64,000 nucleotides of DNA from Hyalella azteca (Eukaryota; Arthropoda; Malacostraca; Amphipoda; Hyalellidae), in NCBI RefSeq assembly GCF_000764305.2, contig NW_025931635.1, positions 186,001 to 250,000 of the forward strand. Direction: 5' to 3'. Both the position numbers and the translations under genes were made by a program. Position 1 is the stretch's first letter. Each line of letters opens with the position of its first letter. Below the pieces are notes generated by a model. The model saw nothing but the letters and a program-made list of their open reading frames with translations. It searched no databases and had not been told where the DNA came from. This document shows positions 11,316 through 25,800 of the stretch, one piece after another.

Positions 11316-13220
11316 CTCTCTCGAAGCATTCCAAAATTAAGTCAGATGATAAACACAGATTGCCTTTTATTAAAATTGGTAGAATAAAATTTATAAATGA
11401 TCACTAAAATCACTGCCCACATAAAAAATTAATGTTCACACATATTATTGCGAGATTTACTTCATGCGTTCGAACTTGAGTGCTAATTTAAACATCAAAC
11501 AAATGAAGATACATAATCATACATTTAATTTATTTTTGGAGTTCACTACCTTCATATTTTAATAAAATGTTTATGGATGGATGCCAAAGTTTCATAACAG
11601 TTTCGTTACAAGCAACGAAACCACCAGCGTACACTTCTTACGGAAAATCGAACTCGTAGCACCGAAACAGCCAATGAAATCACGAAGTTTCTGAATAAAT
11701 GATGTGTATTCAGCATTTTGAAAAATGGTGTGCTGTAGTTTAATCATACCTAATATTTTGAACTTAATAAGTAAAATGTTAAAAAATTTACCTTCCAGTG
11801 AGCTACAAAGAGGTTGCTTATTTTTTTATATGAATACAAATATGCAAGAAAGCTTCTGGCGTATTTGTGCTGTCTTTATTTACGGGGATTTAAAAAGTAA
11901 ACTTTTGAATTTGAATGCTTGCCTTAGAACGACTAGGCCACAGCTAGTCTTTAGTAGGTATTGAATTCATTCAAGTTTCTTCTGGACTAACGTTGGTTAA
12001 CTGACCGAAACCATTTTTCTAACTTGCACATTCAATTTTTTTTGCTTATCGCTGATTGTTCATTTATCAAACCTTCAATATAAAGAAGAAGTTCCAGAGA
12101 AGTTGATTACTGTAAAAAATTTGCCAGACTCCACGCTGTACTGATAACTCCTCAGTTACATAGGTACGCAAATTTTTTTTTTTTGGAAATCACCCGTTTC
12201 AATCTAATTAAAGTCAAAATAAAGGCGTAGTTGATCAAATGATCTATGATATAATTGGCTTAAAATTTACATGTCCGCACAGAATGCACACTCAAAATGC
12301 GAAAAAAATTCTGGTAAAGCCAAAAAACACCATGAAATTAAAATAACTAACTCATATTTTTAGAAAAGAAAGTCTACAAAGTCATATCCTGGAAACGGAT
12401 GAATAATATGTAGAATTCTGAAGGAATTGGCAGTAGTAAACATGATTAATGTTTATCATCAAAGATTTTCTTCAAAATCAGTCAATCAAAACAGACAGGA
12501 ACGTTTCAAGTTTGCATGAAGCAAGCACGAGTTAGAAACTAATAATAGCGCTGAAGTAGGTTATTACTGCAAGCATACTTATAAACCAATTCAGTTAACA
12601 CCACTCGTTACCAATTTGCCTGCACAAATCACTTTTTATTTTCAGGACATAAGCCTAGAGCAGTCGCATAAAATTAGGTAGGGCGTATTAGGGTTTGCAC
12701 AGCAATTTCTAATGAAATGGCTGATGCCAAAACGCGTTACTTGACTGCGTTAAATAAGATTCTGAGTTTCGTTTAGGGCATTATTCGAGATCTGGGCCAA
12801 CATGCAACTGAATACAATCTCATGAACTTTCTTCACTTCAATATATTTAATAGAAGACCTAATCTTTGGCTTGATGAATCAATTCCAGTAAATCGTTAGG
12901 AATTCAATTTGAGAAGATAACGGCACAATATCCTTAAGTTTTATAGTCACCGATCTCATCGTCTGCAAAATTGAATGACATTTACTCCCGAAATTCGGAA
13001 AATTTTTGAAATAAATTTGGCTGTAATAAAAACTTAAAATTTCGTGGAACCGAATTTCCAATTAATCAAAGTAGCAACGTCACCAGAGGTGAATAGAAAA
13101 GACATGAATAATTTGTACTGGAATTCTATTTAACAACGCAGAAGCATCTATGAATAACTTAAAGATATGATCACAGATTGGACTAATTCGACAGGTCTTC
13201 TATATATACGAGGTCACAGC
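11316..13220. other. Intergenic between convergent Pdfr and activin genes
   Basis: AT-rich, no coding signal. Probably includes the activin 3' UTR down to an AATAAA (minus strand) at 12640-12635. Confidence 0.5.
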
Positions 13221-13850
13221 CTATGCGCACCCACACTCTTCTACAACCATGCGCGGCACATCCCTTTTAATGATACTCTTATTCTCGTCGATGTATATGA
13301 GAGTCATGGGAGAGAAGCGTGTCGGCGCGCAACATTGAGAAATTGCGCCTGGCTCCCGGACACGCCGCGCCTCTTCCATGACATGTGCGTACGCGGTGTG
13401 CAAGCTGTCCGCAGTCTGATACATGCTATCACAAGACCCACGACAAAAATTGGCATGGTACCCCTTAGGAGCCAGTATCCAATCATCCCAATTTAATTCA
13501 CTAAAAGACACATAAAATTCTTCTTTACAACAATGCTCAGTGTTCCTTTCGCATTGCAATGCACGACGAGCTAGACGTCTCGTCGGAGACGGCTTCGTTT
13601 TGATAACAAGAACTGGCCTGTAAGCGGCATCTAGTCCTCTTGAGTCGGGCTTGTTTGCTCCTTTAAATTTATAATTATTGAATAGTACTGCTTCGATGTG
13701 GCCGCTGCAGCTGCTGCAGTCGACCAGAAGTCTCAGTGGCTCGCCAGGCTGAGCGAACCAGTGGCTGGCGGCACTAGTGATGTTGATGCGCTGCCAGCCA
13801 GGCTCCGACAGGGAGATGAGCTGCGAGCCGACCATGTGGTTAGGGTTGCG
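13221..13850 (-). CDS. Activin-like exon 3: C-terminal propeptide, cleavage site, mature ligand
   Basis: Begins [14 protein letters not shown] after the acceptor TGTGCAG. It runs through the furin-like site RRLARR to a mature domain containing [19 protein letters not shown] and the C-terminal EECGCA. Stop TAG at 13223-13221. The acceptor and first ~12 exon bases recur as degenerate copies in the 31-bp array immediately upstream. Confidence 0.95.
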   Translation of the reverse strand, partial: RNPNHMVGSQLISLSEPGWQRINITSAASHWFAQPGEPLRLLVDCSSCSGHIEAVLFNNYKFKGANKPDSRGLDAAYRPVLVIKTKPSPTRRLARRALQCERNTEHCCKEEFYVSFSELNWDDWILAPKGYHANFCRGSCDSMYQTADSLHTAYAHVMEEARRVREPGAISQCCAPTRFSPMTLIYIDENKSIIKRDVPRMVVEECGCA

Positions 13851-16800
13851 CTGCACATATAGGGTAATTATTAGGGTTATGCTGCACAAACAGGGAAATT
13901 ATTATGGTTATTTCGTGCCAAATAGGGTAATTGTTAGAATTTTGCGAAAAAAGGCTAATTATTACGGTTATCCTGCGCGAATCGGGTATTTATTAGAGTT
14001 ATGTTACAGAAAAAGGATAATTGTTATGATTGTGTTGCGGAAGTAGGGTAATTATTTGGGTTATGCAGAGAAAAGTGAAATTGTTGGGTTATGCTAAGGA
14101 AATAGGTAATTATAAAAGTTATGCTGAAGAAAAAGGATAATTGTTAGGTTTATGTTGCGAAAATAGGGTAATTATTAGGGTTATGCTGCGGAAAAAGGGT
14201 AATTGTTAGGATTGTGTTGCGGAAGTAGGGTAATTATTAGGGTAATGCTGAGGTTTGTAAGTGACGAAGGGTGGCTAGGTATTGTGTTTGTATTGAGTGT
14301 TTCGTGGTTCGGTTTCACACCAGGAATAATACGTTGTGTGAGTGAGTGTGTGCAAGGTCTATGATACGTTGTACAAGCTGTGTCCATTTTTCCAAGTATG
14401 CTTTTTTTCTTTTTCTTCTAGTGTTAGGTCTGGCGTTGAGGGTACTCGGTGATTTTCTGCCTGTGAGGTTGGATCTGGAGTTTCCTAGATTCGGGTGGTT
14501 TGCGTTTAGATCGGCAACGAGGTACACTGGGTGCGGTCTTTTGAGGAGGGTGTGAAAGTCTATGAATTAAGTTTAGGTAACCGGTTCGAGGGGGAATGAA
14601 CGTTGTTCCAATAGTAATAGGTCCTTGTAGGGTGTCTATTATTACGGCCAGCATTTCGGAGTGGAAGTTATGGTGCAGCAGGTAGGGAATGTGGCTTTTG
14701 ATTGCGATGGCGGCACCTGTGTGTAGAGCATTGTCTTTGTTGCTAGTGTATGAATGGTGGTTAAAGATTTTCAAGTGGGCGTCGTTAGTGAGGGAGTGGT
14801 CGTTCAGTAAGACAAAATCAGGGTTAATGTTGTTGTAGATTTTGGATAGCGCAAATTTTTTGATGGTCCAGATTTAAACGTTGTGTTGGGTAATTTTTAT
14901 TGAGCGTTGTGGTGTCATGTCGGAGTTGGATATTTTGCAGTGGACGATTCTGTTTTCTTGTAGGTGGATGTTGGGATTTTATGATGGTACCGTAGTGTGA
15001 CGGCTCATGGCGTCGAAAGCGTCGTGGGGGATTATGTTGATATGAGGTCTCTCTAGGATAAGTTTGTCACGTTTCAGTAGGTCGAAAGCTAGGACTGAGT
15101 CTCTTCTTCTATCGAGAGCTTTAGACCGAGGATTTTCTCTTTCAATTCTCCAATTAACCAAATGTTAGAATAGAATAGAATTGAATAGAATAGAATAGAA
15201 GTGTCGGCACTGAAGAAATAGGCCCATGGCCTGTTGCCAATTCAGAAATTTTTCGTAAATTGATTCACAAGGGATCCGGCCTTTGGAACCCGATCTTTCC
15301 ATAACTGACAATTGATTGAGATAGCTGCTGAACTTATTGCTTGGTCCGTAATTTGATAGGCATTTTAAGACTGAACAAATGCTCCTGCATAGCTTCGTCT
15401 AGTACTCTATTCTGTTCTTGAAGGCAGACGTTCATACTCGGAGCGTCAACGATGCTATCAGGGAGGCTGTTCCACATGTCGGTGACTCGAAGCGAGCGTT
15501 GCGATGTGCTGCTGGAATTAGGGTGAGGTCTTGGTCGCTTATGAAAAGTTTGATCTGAATATGTTTTTTGAGTCCGGGTGCGGTGATATGGTTATGTCAT
15601 AATAGTTTTTATCGCTCATTTTCAGCTTTTAGCGTCTCGGTTGTCGTCGTGGGTTATTGTTTGTGGATGTAGACTGTAGAGTTTCTCTTGAGTCGTCTGT
15701 GCCGTCTGCATTCTGTTGAGTTAGACTAAGTGAGGATCTTCTAGTCATTGTCGGCAAGTCGTTTTATGAAGTCGGCAAGTCGTTTTTTAATTTATGAAGT
15801 CGTTTCTGATCATAAAGTCGGTGTTGTCTTCGTGTGGTTAGTTCTTGTCGTGGTTGTAAAAAAATTTAAAGATTTTTACGGAAACTCAGTTGTAGAAACT
15901 AGCGTCGATTTTGTAATTTGCTTATAAAGATTCGGAGAGTATTGAGCCAAACCCCTCCTGACTGGCGAGGCTGGCTATGTGAGCTTCTAGGATGAGTGCC
16001 GTGAGTGTGATCTGTATGGAGTTATTGAGGATGATGTTTTGTTGGGGTATGTTCGTTTGCTTGATTGTGTGTTTGGCGATCTCGACATACGTATTTTTTG
16101 CAATTCTTGGTAATGCATTTTTTTCTGTTTGTTTAGAATTATTTTTTTTTCTTACGACAAGTGATCTATGGTCGAGGCCGCAAGGTGATACGGATGTTGA
16201 ACATGGCAAAATCTTCGTTTAGGATAAGTTGGGCGATTATTGTCAGTTGTTAGTATTTTGATGACGTGGGTGTAATCCTTGATTTTAACTATTTCGTATA
16301 TATGGCTCATGTTATATAGTCGCGTTATTTAGTCCTTGAATTCGGTCGGGGTTTGTCTGCCAATATCTCTGTCGAGCTGTCTTGCAAATGTTGTGCGTTT
16401 TGACCTTAGGTGTGGTCGTGTGGAGGGATGATTGGTGCCAAGTTAATTTTCTCGAATGCGTCAGTTGCTTTCTTGGATGTCAGTCGGTCTATTGCTAAAA
16501 TGTCGTCAGTAACGGCGTAAAAAACTGTGGAGGTGTCAGTTAGCCGGATGAATGGAGCGTTTAGGTCTTTAAATGTGGTCTGGAAGATTTGTGAACGGTC
16601 AGTAGCGAGTCTAGGGTTGATTAGCTCGAGTTGAATTCTGTAGGTGAGTGGTCTCCAGCGAGTGAGTTTGGTTGATGGCGGCTGAGTGGCATATTTGGGA
16701 CAAGATGAAGTTGAATATTGATGATTTTTAGTCAAAGTTGGCAGTCTTGGCCGAGAGGAAGGAGGGTCAGAGCCTCGAACTCCCAGGGGCAAGCCCTGGG

Positions 16801-19800
16801 AGCCCGGCACCCAGACCCCTCCTCGGTCATGAGGGAGGAATAAAACGCATGCAAGGTCTATGGTGGGTGGGGTACCAAAGCAAATGTATAAACAAATAAA
16901 TGAATAAATAGTGGTAAATAAGACAAGTCACAAATCCTCTTGGACGGAATTTACATTTACAGGAGGTTGGATCCGATCTTTAGGCACAGGGTAGATTACG
17001 CAAGCACTACTCAACAAAGTGATTACGTGGTAACTATGAAATATTCTTTCCATAACAAACGTACTAGAAACTCAAGCCTGATGGCAACTGGAAATTGAAA
17101 ATCTCTTTGCTGAGAAACCTACCACTGCACTGGGTGGGTCAGGGGGCACTCTAAAGACCCAGAGATACGTCCGAGCACCATTCACGCTGGGGTGCTGATG
17201 GTGCCGTTCGAGGTGGCGCCCGTGGTGGTGCGCACCGTGGCGACCGTGAAGGCTCCTCACGAACACCCATAGGATTGCTTCTGTCACCTCCAGAGCGTCC
17301 ATGTCCACCTCGCTTTGCGTGAACTCCAGCAGCGTGTGGTTGTTGAACAGAGCGCCTGCGATCGTTAACTGGCGTGAGTCATGGTTGCTCGGTGTTTATA
17401 AGTTGCTACATGCACTTATCATGTATTGTTTTATACTATTTAATCAAATTAATAAAAACCAGTAGGGTATGCTGTAAAGAGAATAGCAGCAAGGTTACAT
17501 TTGCTAGAAAGTGAACGGCGATAGTGAGATAAATAAATAATAGTTAGAAATCACTTTAAATAAAAGCAGACGATTGCGATCCCTTGGCTTCCCTATATGC
17601 TTTCCGCGTTCAGCTCAGCGATGAAGAAAAAATATGACAGTGATAGTCTTTTATTTGAAGACCGCATAAAATTTAGAACGATTCTTGTGGGAATGCAAAA
17701 TATGAGAGTTTGAATTATGCGAAACCAAGCATCACACTTGAATAATACAAAACGAGCCTCGCTTATTAAAACATTTGCAATCAGTTTTTCCGTGTGTTTT
17801 GTGGCAGTTGTGCCAGAACGCTCTCAGTTCTGAGCATGCACAGAATTTGCATTAATGCTGTTATTTTTACCAGATTTAAGATACCCGCAGTGTTTTTGTC
17901 CTTTCTTGTACTTCTCGTTCCCGTTAGAATCTTACTTCTCGTTGAATTTGCGCATTTCTTTCACGTCTAACTTTGTATTTTATTTTTGGTGTCCTGTCTT
18001 CTCCTTATTCAGATCCCCTCAAGATAATTTGAAGGTGAGCCAGTTTTAAAACATCTTTATTCGTTATTCTTCTTGCCGGCGTATACGTGTATTATGTATA
18101 TTCTCTTTCATGATAGACTCGCACCTTGTTAGATTTTATTTAAAAAAACTGTAATTTGTTTTTGTTACAGTTTTTACAGTATTGTTATATAATATCAAGC
18201 ATCGTTTTTTTCGTCATTTTGTCTTTGAAAGATGCAATTACATTAGCGACAGAATTATTCAGCGCAATCAGAGTAATCACTGATTGAAAAAAGTGCAATG
18301 TGGTTAGCGGTAACAACGCTTAATTACACTGCAAAACTTAATGCATCGTTTCTACATGTATTACATGCGTAGTTTCTACGTGCTTAGTGTTTCTTATGAA
18401 CACTACGTCGCTTGAAAACATTACATGGTCGAAATTTAAAGGAATCAGCTATGTAGAAGTTACATAAATTCCCATGACAACCATTTTTGGATGTACGAGC
18501 GAAAATGATAGATAACAAACGAGAGACAATTAATAAAATGTTTAATTTCTAAATCAACTATCAAAAAATTTGTACTACTACAAACCGATTAAATTATTCA
18601 ACATTTGTCCTATTTTCTGCCATTTACGTCAACGAAATGAACGGAGATTGACTGGACAGTCTTTTGATTTTCACGCATCTTAGCTGTTTTTAGCGCATTT
18701 TCTCATTTAGAGAAAAAAGGCGCTATTGTGCTCGTCATGTCCGTCTCTCTGTCCGTCCGTCTGTCAGTCCGTCCGTCTGTCTGTCCGTCTGTCTCTCCGT
18801 CTGTCTGTCCGTCTGTCCGTCTGTCCTTCCGTGACTTCACGTTTTCGTCGACGAGAAAATGCGCTCTCTGTCACTCATACACTGCAGTGAGTATTGAGTT
18901 ATATTTTTTCTTCAGATTGTCTTATTCCAGTTTCCATGTAGGATTTCCACGCTAAGCTGACAGGCCAGCCACAAGGATGACCGTTGGGCCTGAAAGCTGG
19001 TTAAATTTTCCAAGCCTGAATTAAGCTACTATAAGTTATCAGTGTTAAAGCAGTGACTCTAATCAATGGAAAATGAACGCGCTTTGCATGACACATACCT
19101 TTTCGATCCGGCAAGAAAAGCGAACATTTTCTCTTCATGTCGTTATAGTTGTGAGACATTTTTACATTTGAGAAACATTTTGACTTATTTTATGTATAAT
19201 AAAATGATTTGCTCGTTTCTTTGTTTTGCTTCTATTCCTAGAATTGCATAGATATCATATGTAATATAACATTTAAGAGCGTGTTGATGACTATTATGTA
19301 ATCAGATCATAATCATATATCTGAGCGGGATAAAATATTGGTTACTATACGAGCTTAAGCTGGTCACTTCCCTCCAGCATGCAAAAAAGATGTACGTATA
19401 TTTCAGTAATTGATGCAGGTTCTTTTTAAAATTAATATAATTGTTTTTTAGTAATGCACGTGTAATTACTAGCAATCATTGGTTTGGAGTCCACGTTAAT
19501 TTGCGTCTGCTGCAGACGGCGGCTTCTAAGCGACTGTTGATATGTTTCTAAGTGACCGCGCATTTGACACTCAAAACTACTTGTGCTGGTCAGTGTTAAT
19601 CAAATTGGGATTCTCTTTCAGGTCACTTTCGGTCTTATGTGAATTATTCGGCAGCGATCTGAAATAATTTGAAAGTGATCTGAAGTAGTAAATAGTTCAC
19701 TGTGTGGATTATTTACTACATTGCGTCAGTTCTATCATTAATATTCTCGATTTGAACTTGTTCTTCGCTTTGAACTACCGTATGTGTGCAAGAAGAGTGG

Positions 19801-22800
19801 ATAAAAGATAGAAGGTAATTAATGGAAAAAGCCATAATGCAAATTTCTCGCTCACATTTTAATACCTCATAATCACATCTCATTATTTAGTATTTTACAG
19901 ACAGATTAAAACCAATACAGCCAGATAAACAGTTATTAATTTCTTCGCTCCTTTAATGCAGCGATGAACATCCATCCTTAAGTGTAGAGCTGGACTAGCC
20001 TAAACCAGCTGCTCGGTGCGTTACTGGGCGAACGGCGCAAAGCGAAACTAGTTGCGGTCGCTGCGACCATAGAGCGGTCTGACTACTCAAGCCTTGTGTA
20101 CCAGCTGCCTACAAAATTAAATGCTTCTATTTTTTGTGAGGGCTTGGCGTTGCGGTGATGGTCGCCCAGATGCAGTTGCCCTCCCCGTCTGCTACCCTGG
20201 CAGCAAGAGACTACGCCCTAGTCTAGCTCGTTCCCACCCTGTCATGGCACTCGCTCATGTCGCGCCACTACAACGATGCCATGTGCACCGAATTCTCAAT
20301 GCATATAATGCTTCCTATGCTGCCTCAATAATTCGTGCAATTGCTTCTTAAATCAAAGTGATAGTCCTTCAAATAATTTACTTAGGCTCTCTATGGCTAG
20401 CTCGCTTATACCTTGCAAGAAGAACGTCAAGTTTGGCCCGGAGCCTTGCATGCAAATGATGGCGGCATAGCTGCTGAGTCTGGGACTGATTTATTGTTTG
20501 CGCTTTGATATTGATCTTAAAAATTGATGAATTGGCTGTCTCAATAGCAGTCGTAAATGCAGCTGCTGTCAGCTGCAAACTGTTCTAATGTCTGAAAATG
20601 CATTTGTACGAACCGGAGAGTGATTTATTAATTTTTTATGAGATTTTGTCTAGAAAGCACCTTGCCCAGGTTTGATGAATGATAAAATAATGCAGAAACT
20701 TACTAAAATACCTCTATTTTATGGATAAAGTAATATTATACAAATATTGAGGCGAGTTCAATTATGTATTGGCAGCAGGTGAATCACGGTATACACACAA
20801 AATATTGATTTGAACTTGTTTGTTGCGAACTGTACTTTATATCATTTAAATTACGTTAGGAAATCCTGCATAAAATTGTTAGTGTATTATAAAATTTTCC
20901 ATTTTTTGCATTCATGAAACGGATATTTCGAAGCATGCGTTTTTGACTTCCAAAGAAAATTTTTGTTTTAGTTTTTCTCAAAACTTGGATCGCATAAAAC
21001 ATTGAATGTGTGTACGGAGATCGGCAACCGGTAAGGCTGTCGAGTTTTCAAAAAAATCCTGATTCAAATTCCATGTAGGTGTTTGGATTTAAGAAGAGAC
21101 AGATGGCTGTGTGAATTTTTTTTTTATTTTCTTGCCAGTGAAGACCAATTTTTAGTATTGGCGATTAACCAAAATTTTCAGTGCGAGCAATGCCGGCTCG
21201 GTATAGAGGAATTATTTCATAACAGGAACACACAATTCTCGACTAGATTTCAATCCCTGTTCGCCTCAGCAGACAAATTATTTTTCGAAACGAAAATCGG
21301 AAGAATGGTATTGCCTGTGACGATATGAAGAATGTTATTGTCAGTTTAATGTATTGCATTATTTCTAACTAAAAACGCCCATGAAAACGTCGCTCACCGC
21401 GAAGAAGTAGTATGAGTGAAGCCCTTCCGAGCCTTTCATCGGCGAAGAATAAGAAGAGAATAAAGTCTGGGAGAAAGTGAATATATTAGAGGGAATAAAC
21501 GCTAGGAAACATGGCAGACGACTTATGAAGACCGCCACCCACGCACCGCGTCGCGTGCTCTATGGCAGGCGCCAGGCGAGACCATCTCACCTAGCGCTGC
21601 CAAATCTAGGCTTCATTTGCCTGTCGTCAACCAGGACCATTTTTTTTATTTCTGGATGCAGTAAAGATCCTTAAAATTTCAATTTAAGGAAACCCAATTG
21701 GGATGTAATAAAATATTTATTTTCAACTTTTTTTCCATACTTTTGGAATAAACTTCGTCTACATGCCAATTTTGCTATTTCATCAACAGCGCAACAAGTA
21801 TTTTTGAACATTTGGGCAAGTCGACAAGTTGAGCAGTGAAATAGCAACCATGCATCTCTGCGACTCACTGTGTCACTGGTAAGCAATACAATGCATAGTC
21901 CTTGGTACGGTGAGGGCATTCTTGTTACCATGGATTCAGCTACGTAAAAAAAGGCCATGTGAGTATATAAGATTAACGCAAAAATTAGTTAGGAAATACC
22001 GTAACTTATTTCACTCTGAGAGAAATTTGATGTGCGCGAGACGAACCTGCTTAATTTATCTTCAAGTGAATTCTGGACGAATCAATCACTTCAACATAAT
22101 GCTCCATTATTATATTTTATAGAGTTTCCTATGTTCTAAAATGCATTAAAAAGAAAACTTTGAATTCATTAGGTTGTCGCTTGCCTGGAATTACAGAAAA
22201 TTTTCACATTCTCGTATTTTTGTTTCATAATCGAACTGCGAAATGAAATGAAATGAAATGGGATCTTGTTATACAGTCTAACACTCTAACTCATTCTGTT
22301 GAGGCGTCAATCGCGTAAAATATGTCTCCAAAATATTTTCTCGAAGATTTATGGCACATGAACGTTAAAGTATAATATGGTATGCTCGTATAACATTAAT
22401 AATGCCGAATTAATTGATTTTCAATGAATAGATGCACAGAAATTAAATCCAATTTTTTTTCCTCGAATCACATGGAGAATTTTAGCAATAGCTTAGAAAT
22501 GTTCGATGTTTCGCTTTGATGCTAGCCCGGGAATGAACTGTGGTCGTGTTCATGCTGAACTATCAACTTCCTTGGCCGCGTATTCGACTTGTTCAACGTC
22601 CGTGCGGAGCGTGACTTGCAGCTTCCCGGATACCATGGAACTTCAAGAGGAATGCTCTTCTTACAATTCATGTAAATCTAATTTTTAAAATATGACGTTA
22701 TAACTGCCTATAGTATTTATAGAATTAATATAACATTATTATATTGCTTCTGTAAGGTATACACGTGAAGCGAAGAGGCACAAAAACAGAGCTTAGACAC

Positions 22801-25800
22801 CGCTTTTCAAATCATTAATTCATGTGAATCTCATAACAAACGTGAGTTTCTGTCGATAACTAATAAACTTTTACCTATTTATTCTCTATTCATGGTAGAA
22901 ATTTCCCTATCACATAAGCTCGTAGTTTCCATTGTCAAGTGAGACATCCAGACTGCTCTCCATTTCCGTGTTTTCTGCTTTTATCGCGTGCGCAAGGTCC
23001 GGAAGGCGGGCTCATGTATACGATACAAGCCTTAAACTTTCACGGCATAAATGGAGCGGCCGCTCAAGTTAAGTTTCCTGAAATGACACAACTTAATTTT
23101 TTCCGAAGTATCATTATTTTTCCGAAATATTTTCGAAGAGAAAAGATCGGTAACAGAGTAAGACATTTTTTATTGCTCATGTACGAAGCTAATTATATTT
23201 TTACTGTGTATTGTCTATGAATTGATGGCCACATTTATTGGGCATTAATAATTTTATACTGCCCAATATGTTGTTGTATTAATTTTTTCAAGCGTTGGTG
23301 GCGGGAAATGTATATTGTAATGGAGTTTCCGCTAGCCTGTTTTCTTTTGGCCTGCGAGCATTCAGGATCTCTGGTCGTATCTATTTTTTTTAATTTCATG
23401 AGTCGTCATGTTCTATTTTGCGGTATGTAAATGAACTGTTGACTGCGAGAATTATCATAATATGCAAATCCTGCCAAACGGAAATAGCGTCGACCATTTG
23501 TCCATCCTCATTCAAGACATCGACAGGCGGGCGCCGCCAGTGGCAGAGATTGTGAATGGCAAGATTTTAGTTTATGGAGCGACGCTTCGTGACCAAACCA
23601 GCGACGACGACGACGAAGAAGAAGGGCGGTGCCGCGACCACCCTTCGTCTGAGCGCCAAGGAAGGATGCACTGACGACAGCAACGCCACGTGTGCACACG
23701 CAACGCTCCTAAAAGAGTCATCATCAGCCTGATCTGCTCGATCTCAGCTTCACTTGCTCAAGCAACTTTCTAGGTCAGACACAATTAGTAGATATCCTCT
23801 TTTGACGGCTTTGTCAGGTCCATAACTGGAATTGTCACGGACGCTGCCGGGTAAACAGTCGTCGTAAGAAATTTAGGCAGACATTCGCAGCGAGAAGTTT
23901 TGTGGCAGTGGATGCTTGCCGCGCCTGTAAAGTTTCTATTGCGACCGGTGAGCCAAAATTAGAATGATCTGAATCACGTTTAGTATGAATGGTACCATTT
24001 ATTTTATAAGTCCATTCCGTCTCGAAATTTATATCATCTACTAGGCTTGGTATGACCGCATGAGTTAGCTTGATATCAACCAGCAATTTACGGGTCGGAA
24101 AATTTCTGCAATGCAACAACTTTTGGCACAATCAGCGGGTTCTCTACGATGCAATGAAACGATACGCAAGACGAACGCAAACAGGCACGCGTCACGGATA
24201 ACTAACAAACAAAATCTGTCATTACATGCTCACCGTGCCAATTTTTTTTCCATCCAAAAAAATATTTCCTGCTTTCCTTTTTTTGATTTCTTTTAGGAAA
24301 AATACGATTTGTTCTAAACATTCGAGCTGTACTAAAAAGAAGTAGGAAAAGTTTGTTCGTGTGGTGCGGGCAAAGGCAACGATCATGTGTGAAGCGTCTA
24401 GACTAAAATCTCTTCGTTCTTCACCTTTTCCAAGTCGACAAGAGATGTTGGCAATAAAGTGCCATCACTCCATGTGGTCTGTCGCCATACAAGCGAAGAA
24501 TTTCAAAGGACTTGCTGGGAGTGGTGTCTTTTTGGTTTTTCCTTCTACTTTTCACAAATTTCTTTTTCATATGTGCCCCGCGACGGAGATAAAATATATT
24601 CATGCGAGTGGAAAGATGTGATTCTTGTCTTCCCATAGTTTAAATATTAGGAGTGGCTCGACCATGGGTAAAAACAACAATGACAATCAACCTTACCAAC
24701 AAAACCAAGAAATTTCAGTATCTCTGACACACGTCTCCACTTTGCAAAGCATGGCGAATTGATGTCATCCATAGGCCACAAGTCAAGCCATACTCCGAAA
24801 ATGGAATTCGCCCAGCCTTGTCTCTTTACTTGGCGAATTTAAGGATGTTTTCTTGAAGTCACTTGGCCAATTATTCGTTATGGTTGCGCAAGTGTCTTAT
24901 CGCCCGCTAGGGAAACGCCTAGCAAAGAATGCTCAGGGCAGAAAAGTCATGGGTCGCTCTAGCAATTTTGCATGCAGCCCAACGAATCCCCCTGAATCTG
25001 TTGTTACTTTGCTTGAGCTTGCAAGCTGATAAGTTTGCACGAAAATTCTGAACTGAAGAATAAAAACAAAGCATCAGCGGCAAAACTCCTTAAAATGACA
25101 ACATCGTTGACGTTGTGAGGAGCGCCTGAGAATCCATTCTCTTCATGCGCTGTCCATTCAGCCTGACCTAAGGCTTAGCATAAGTAAATATGCAATTCTT
25201 TCAGATAACAGCCACTCCCTGCAGAAATTTTCGATCTGTCTGCAAGAATTGCACTGCGAGTTGCTAAGTTTTCAGACGACTTGATTCCATGCTATTGCTG
25301 ACATGAATTTCTGTCAGATTTTCCTTTAAATATTAACATGTCTCCTTTTAATTAGAATTGATTAATATTCATCTCTCACCGGTGGAAAATAGTAAACGAA
25401 GGACTCACTATTTGTCTGTTACGTAGACCTTTTTTCAACTCGAATAGTTAGATTACAGTAATCCCTTAGCTCTACGTGTTACGTTACACTCATATACATC
25501 GGCCGCGATAGGTGAAATCCGCGATGGGGATTGACTGATAGTACAGACGACGTTATTTTTGAGTTTATATTGTAATTGTTTGGTAATATTTTAATGTTTA
25601 AGTGGTAACAGACCCTTCCTACATCTGCCGATCGACTTCTTCAGAAAGCCTCTAACAAGCGACGATTCAAGAATGATTCTGCTCGTGAATATTTCTTGAA
25701 ATCATCACTCGCCGTCATCACATGCATCACTCGCCGCGTTAGGCCAAGAGCGATACAGCCAGGGATGATTGTTCACAAAAAAGATAAGCAGCATAGTTCA

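Noticed and set aside
9733..11340. Long open frames on both strands (up to 218 codons)
   Set aside because: All are translations of the 20-bp minisatellite, open only because the unit lacks stops in every frame.
13167..13496. 109-codon plus-strand frame
   Set aside because: Antisense shadow of the activin mature domain.
18728..18955. Ser/Val/Pro-rich frame
   Set aside because: Translation of the CCGTCTGT microsatellite in a foldback element.
23835..24131. 98-codon minus-strand frame
   Set aside because: No start context, domain or splice partner; treated as chance.
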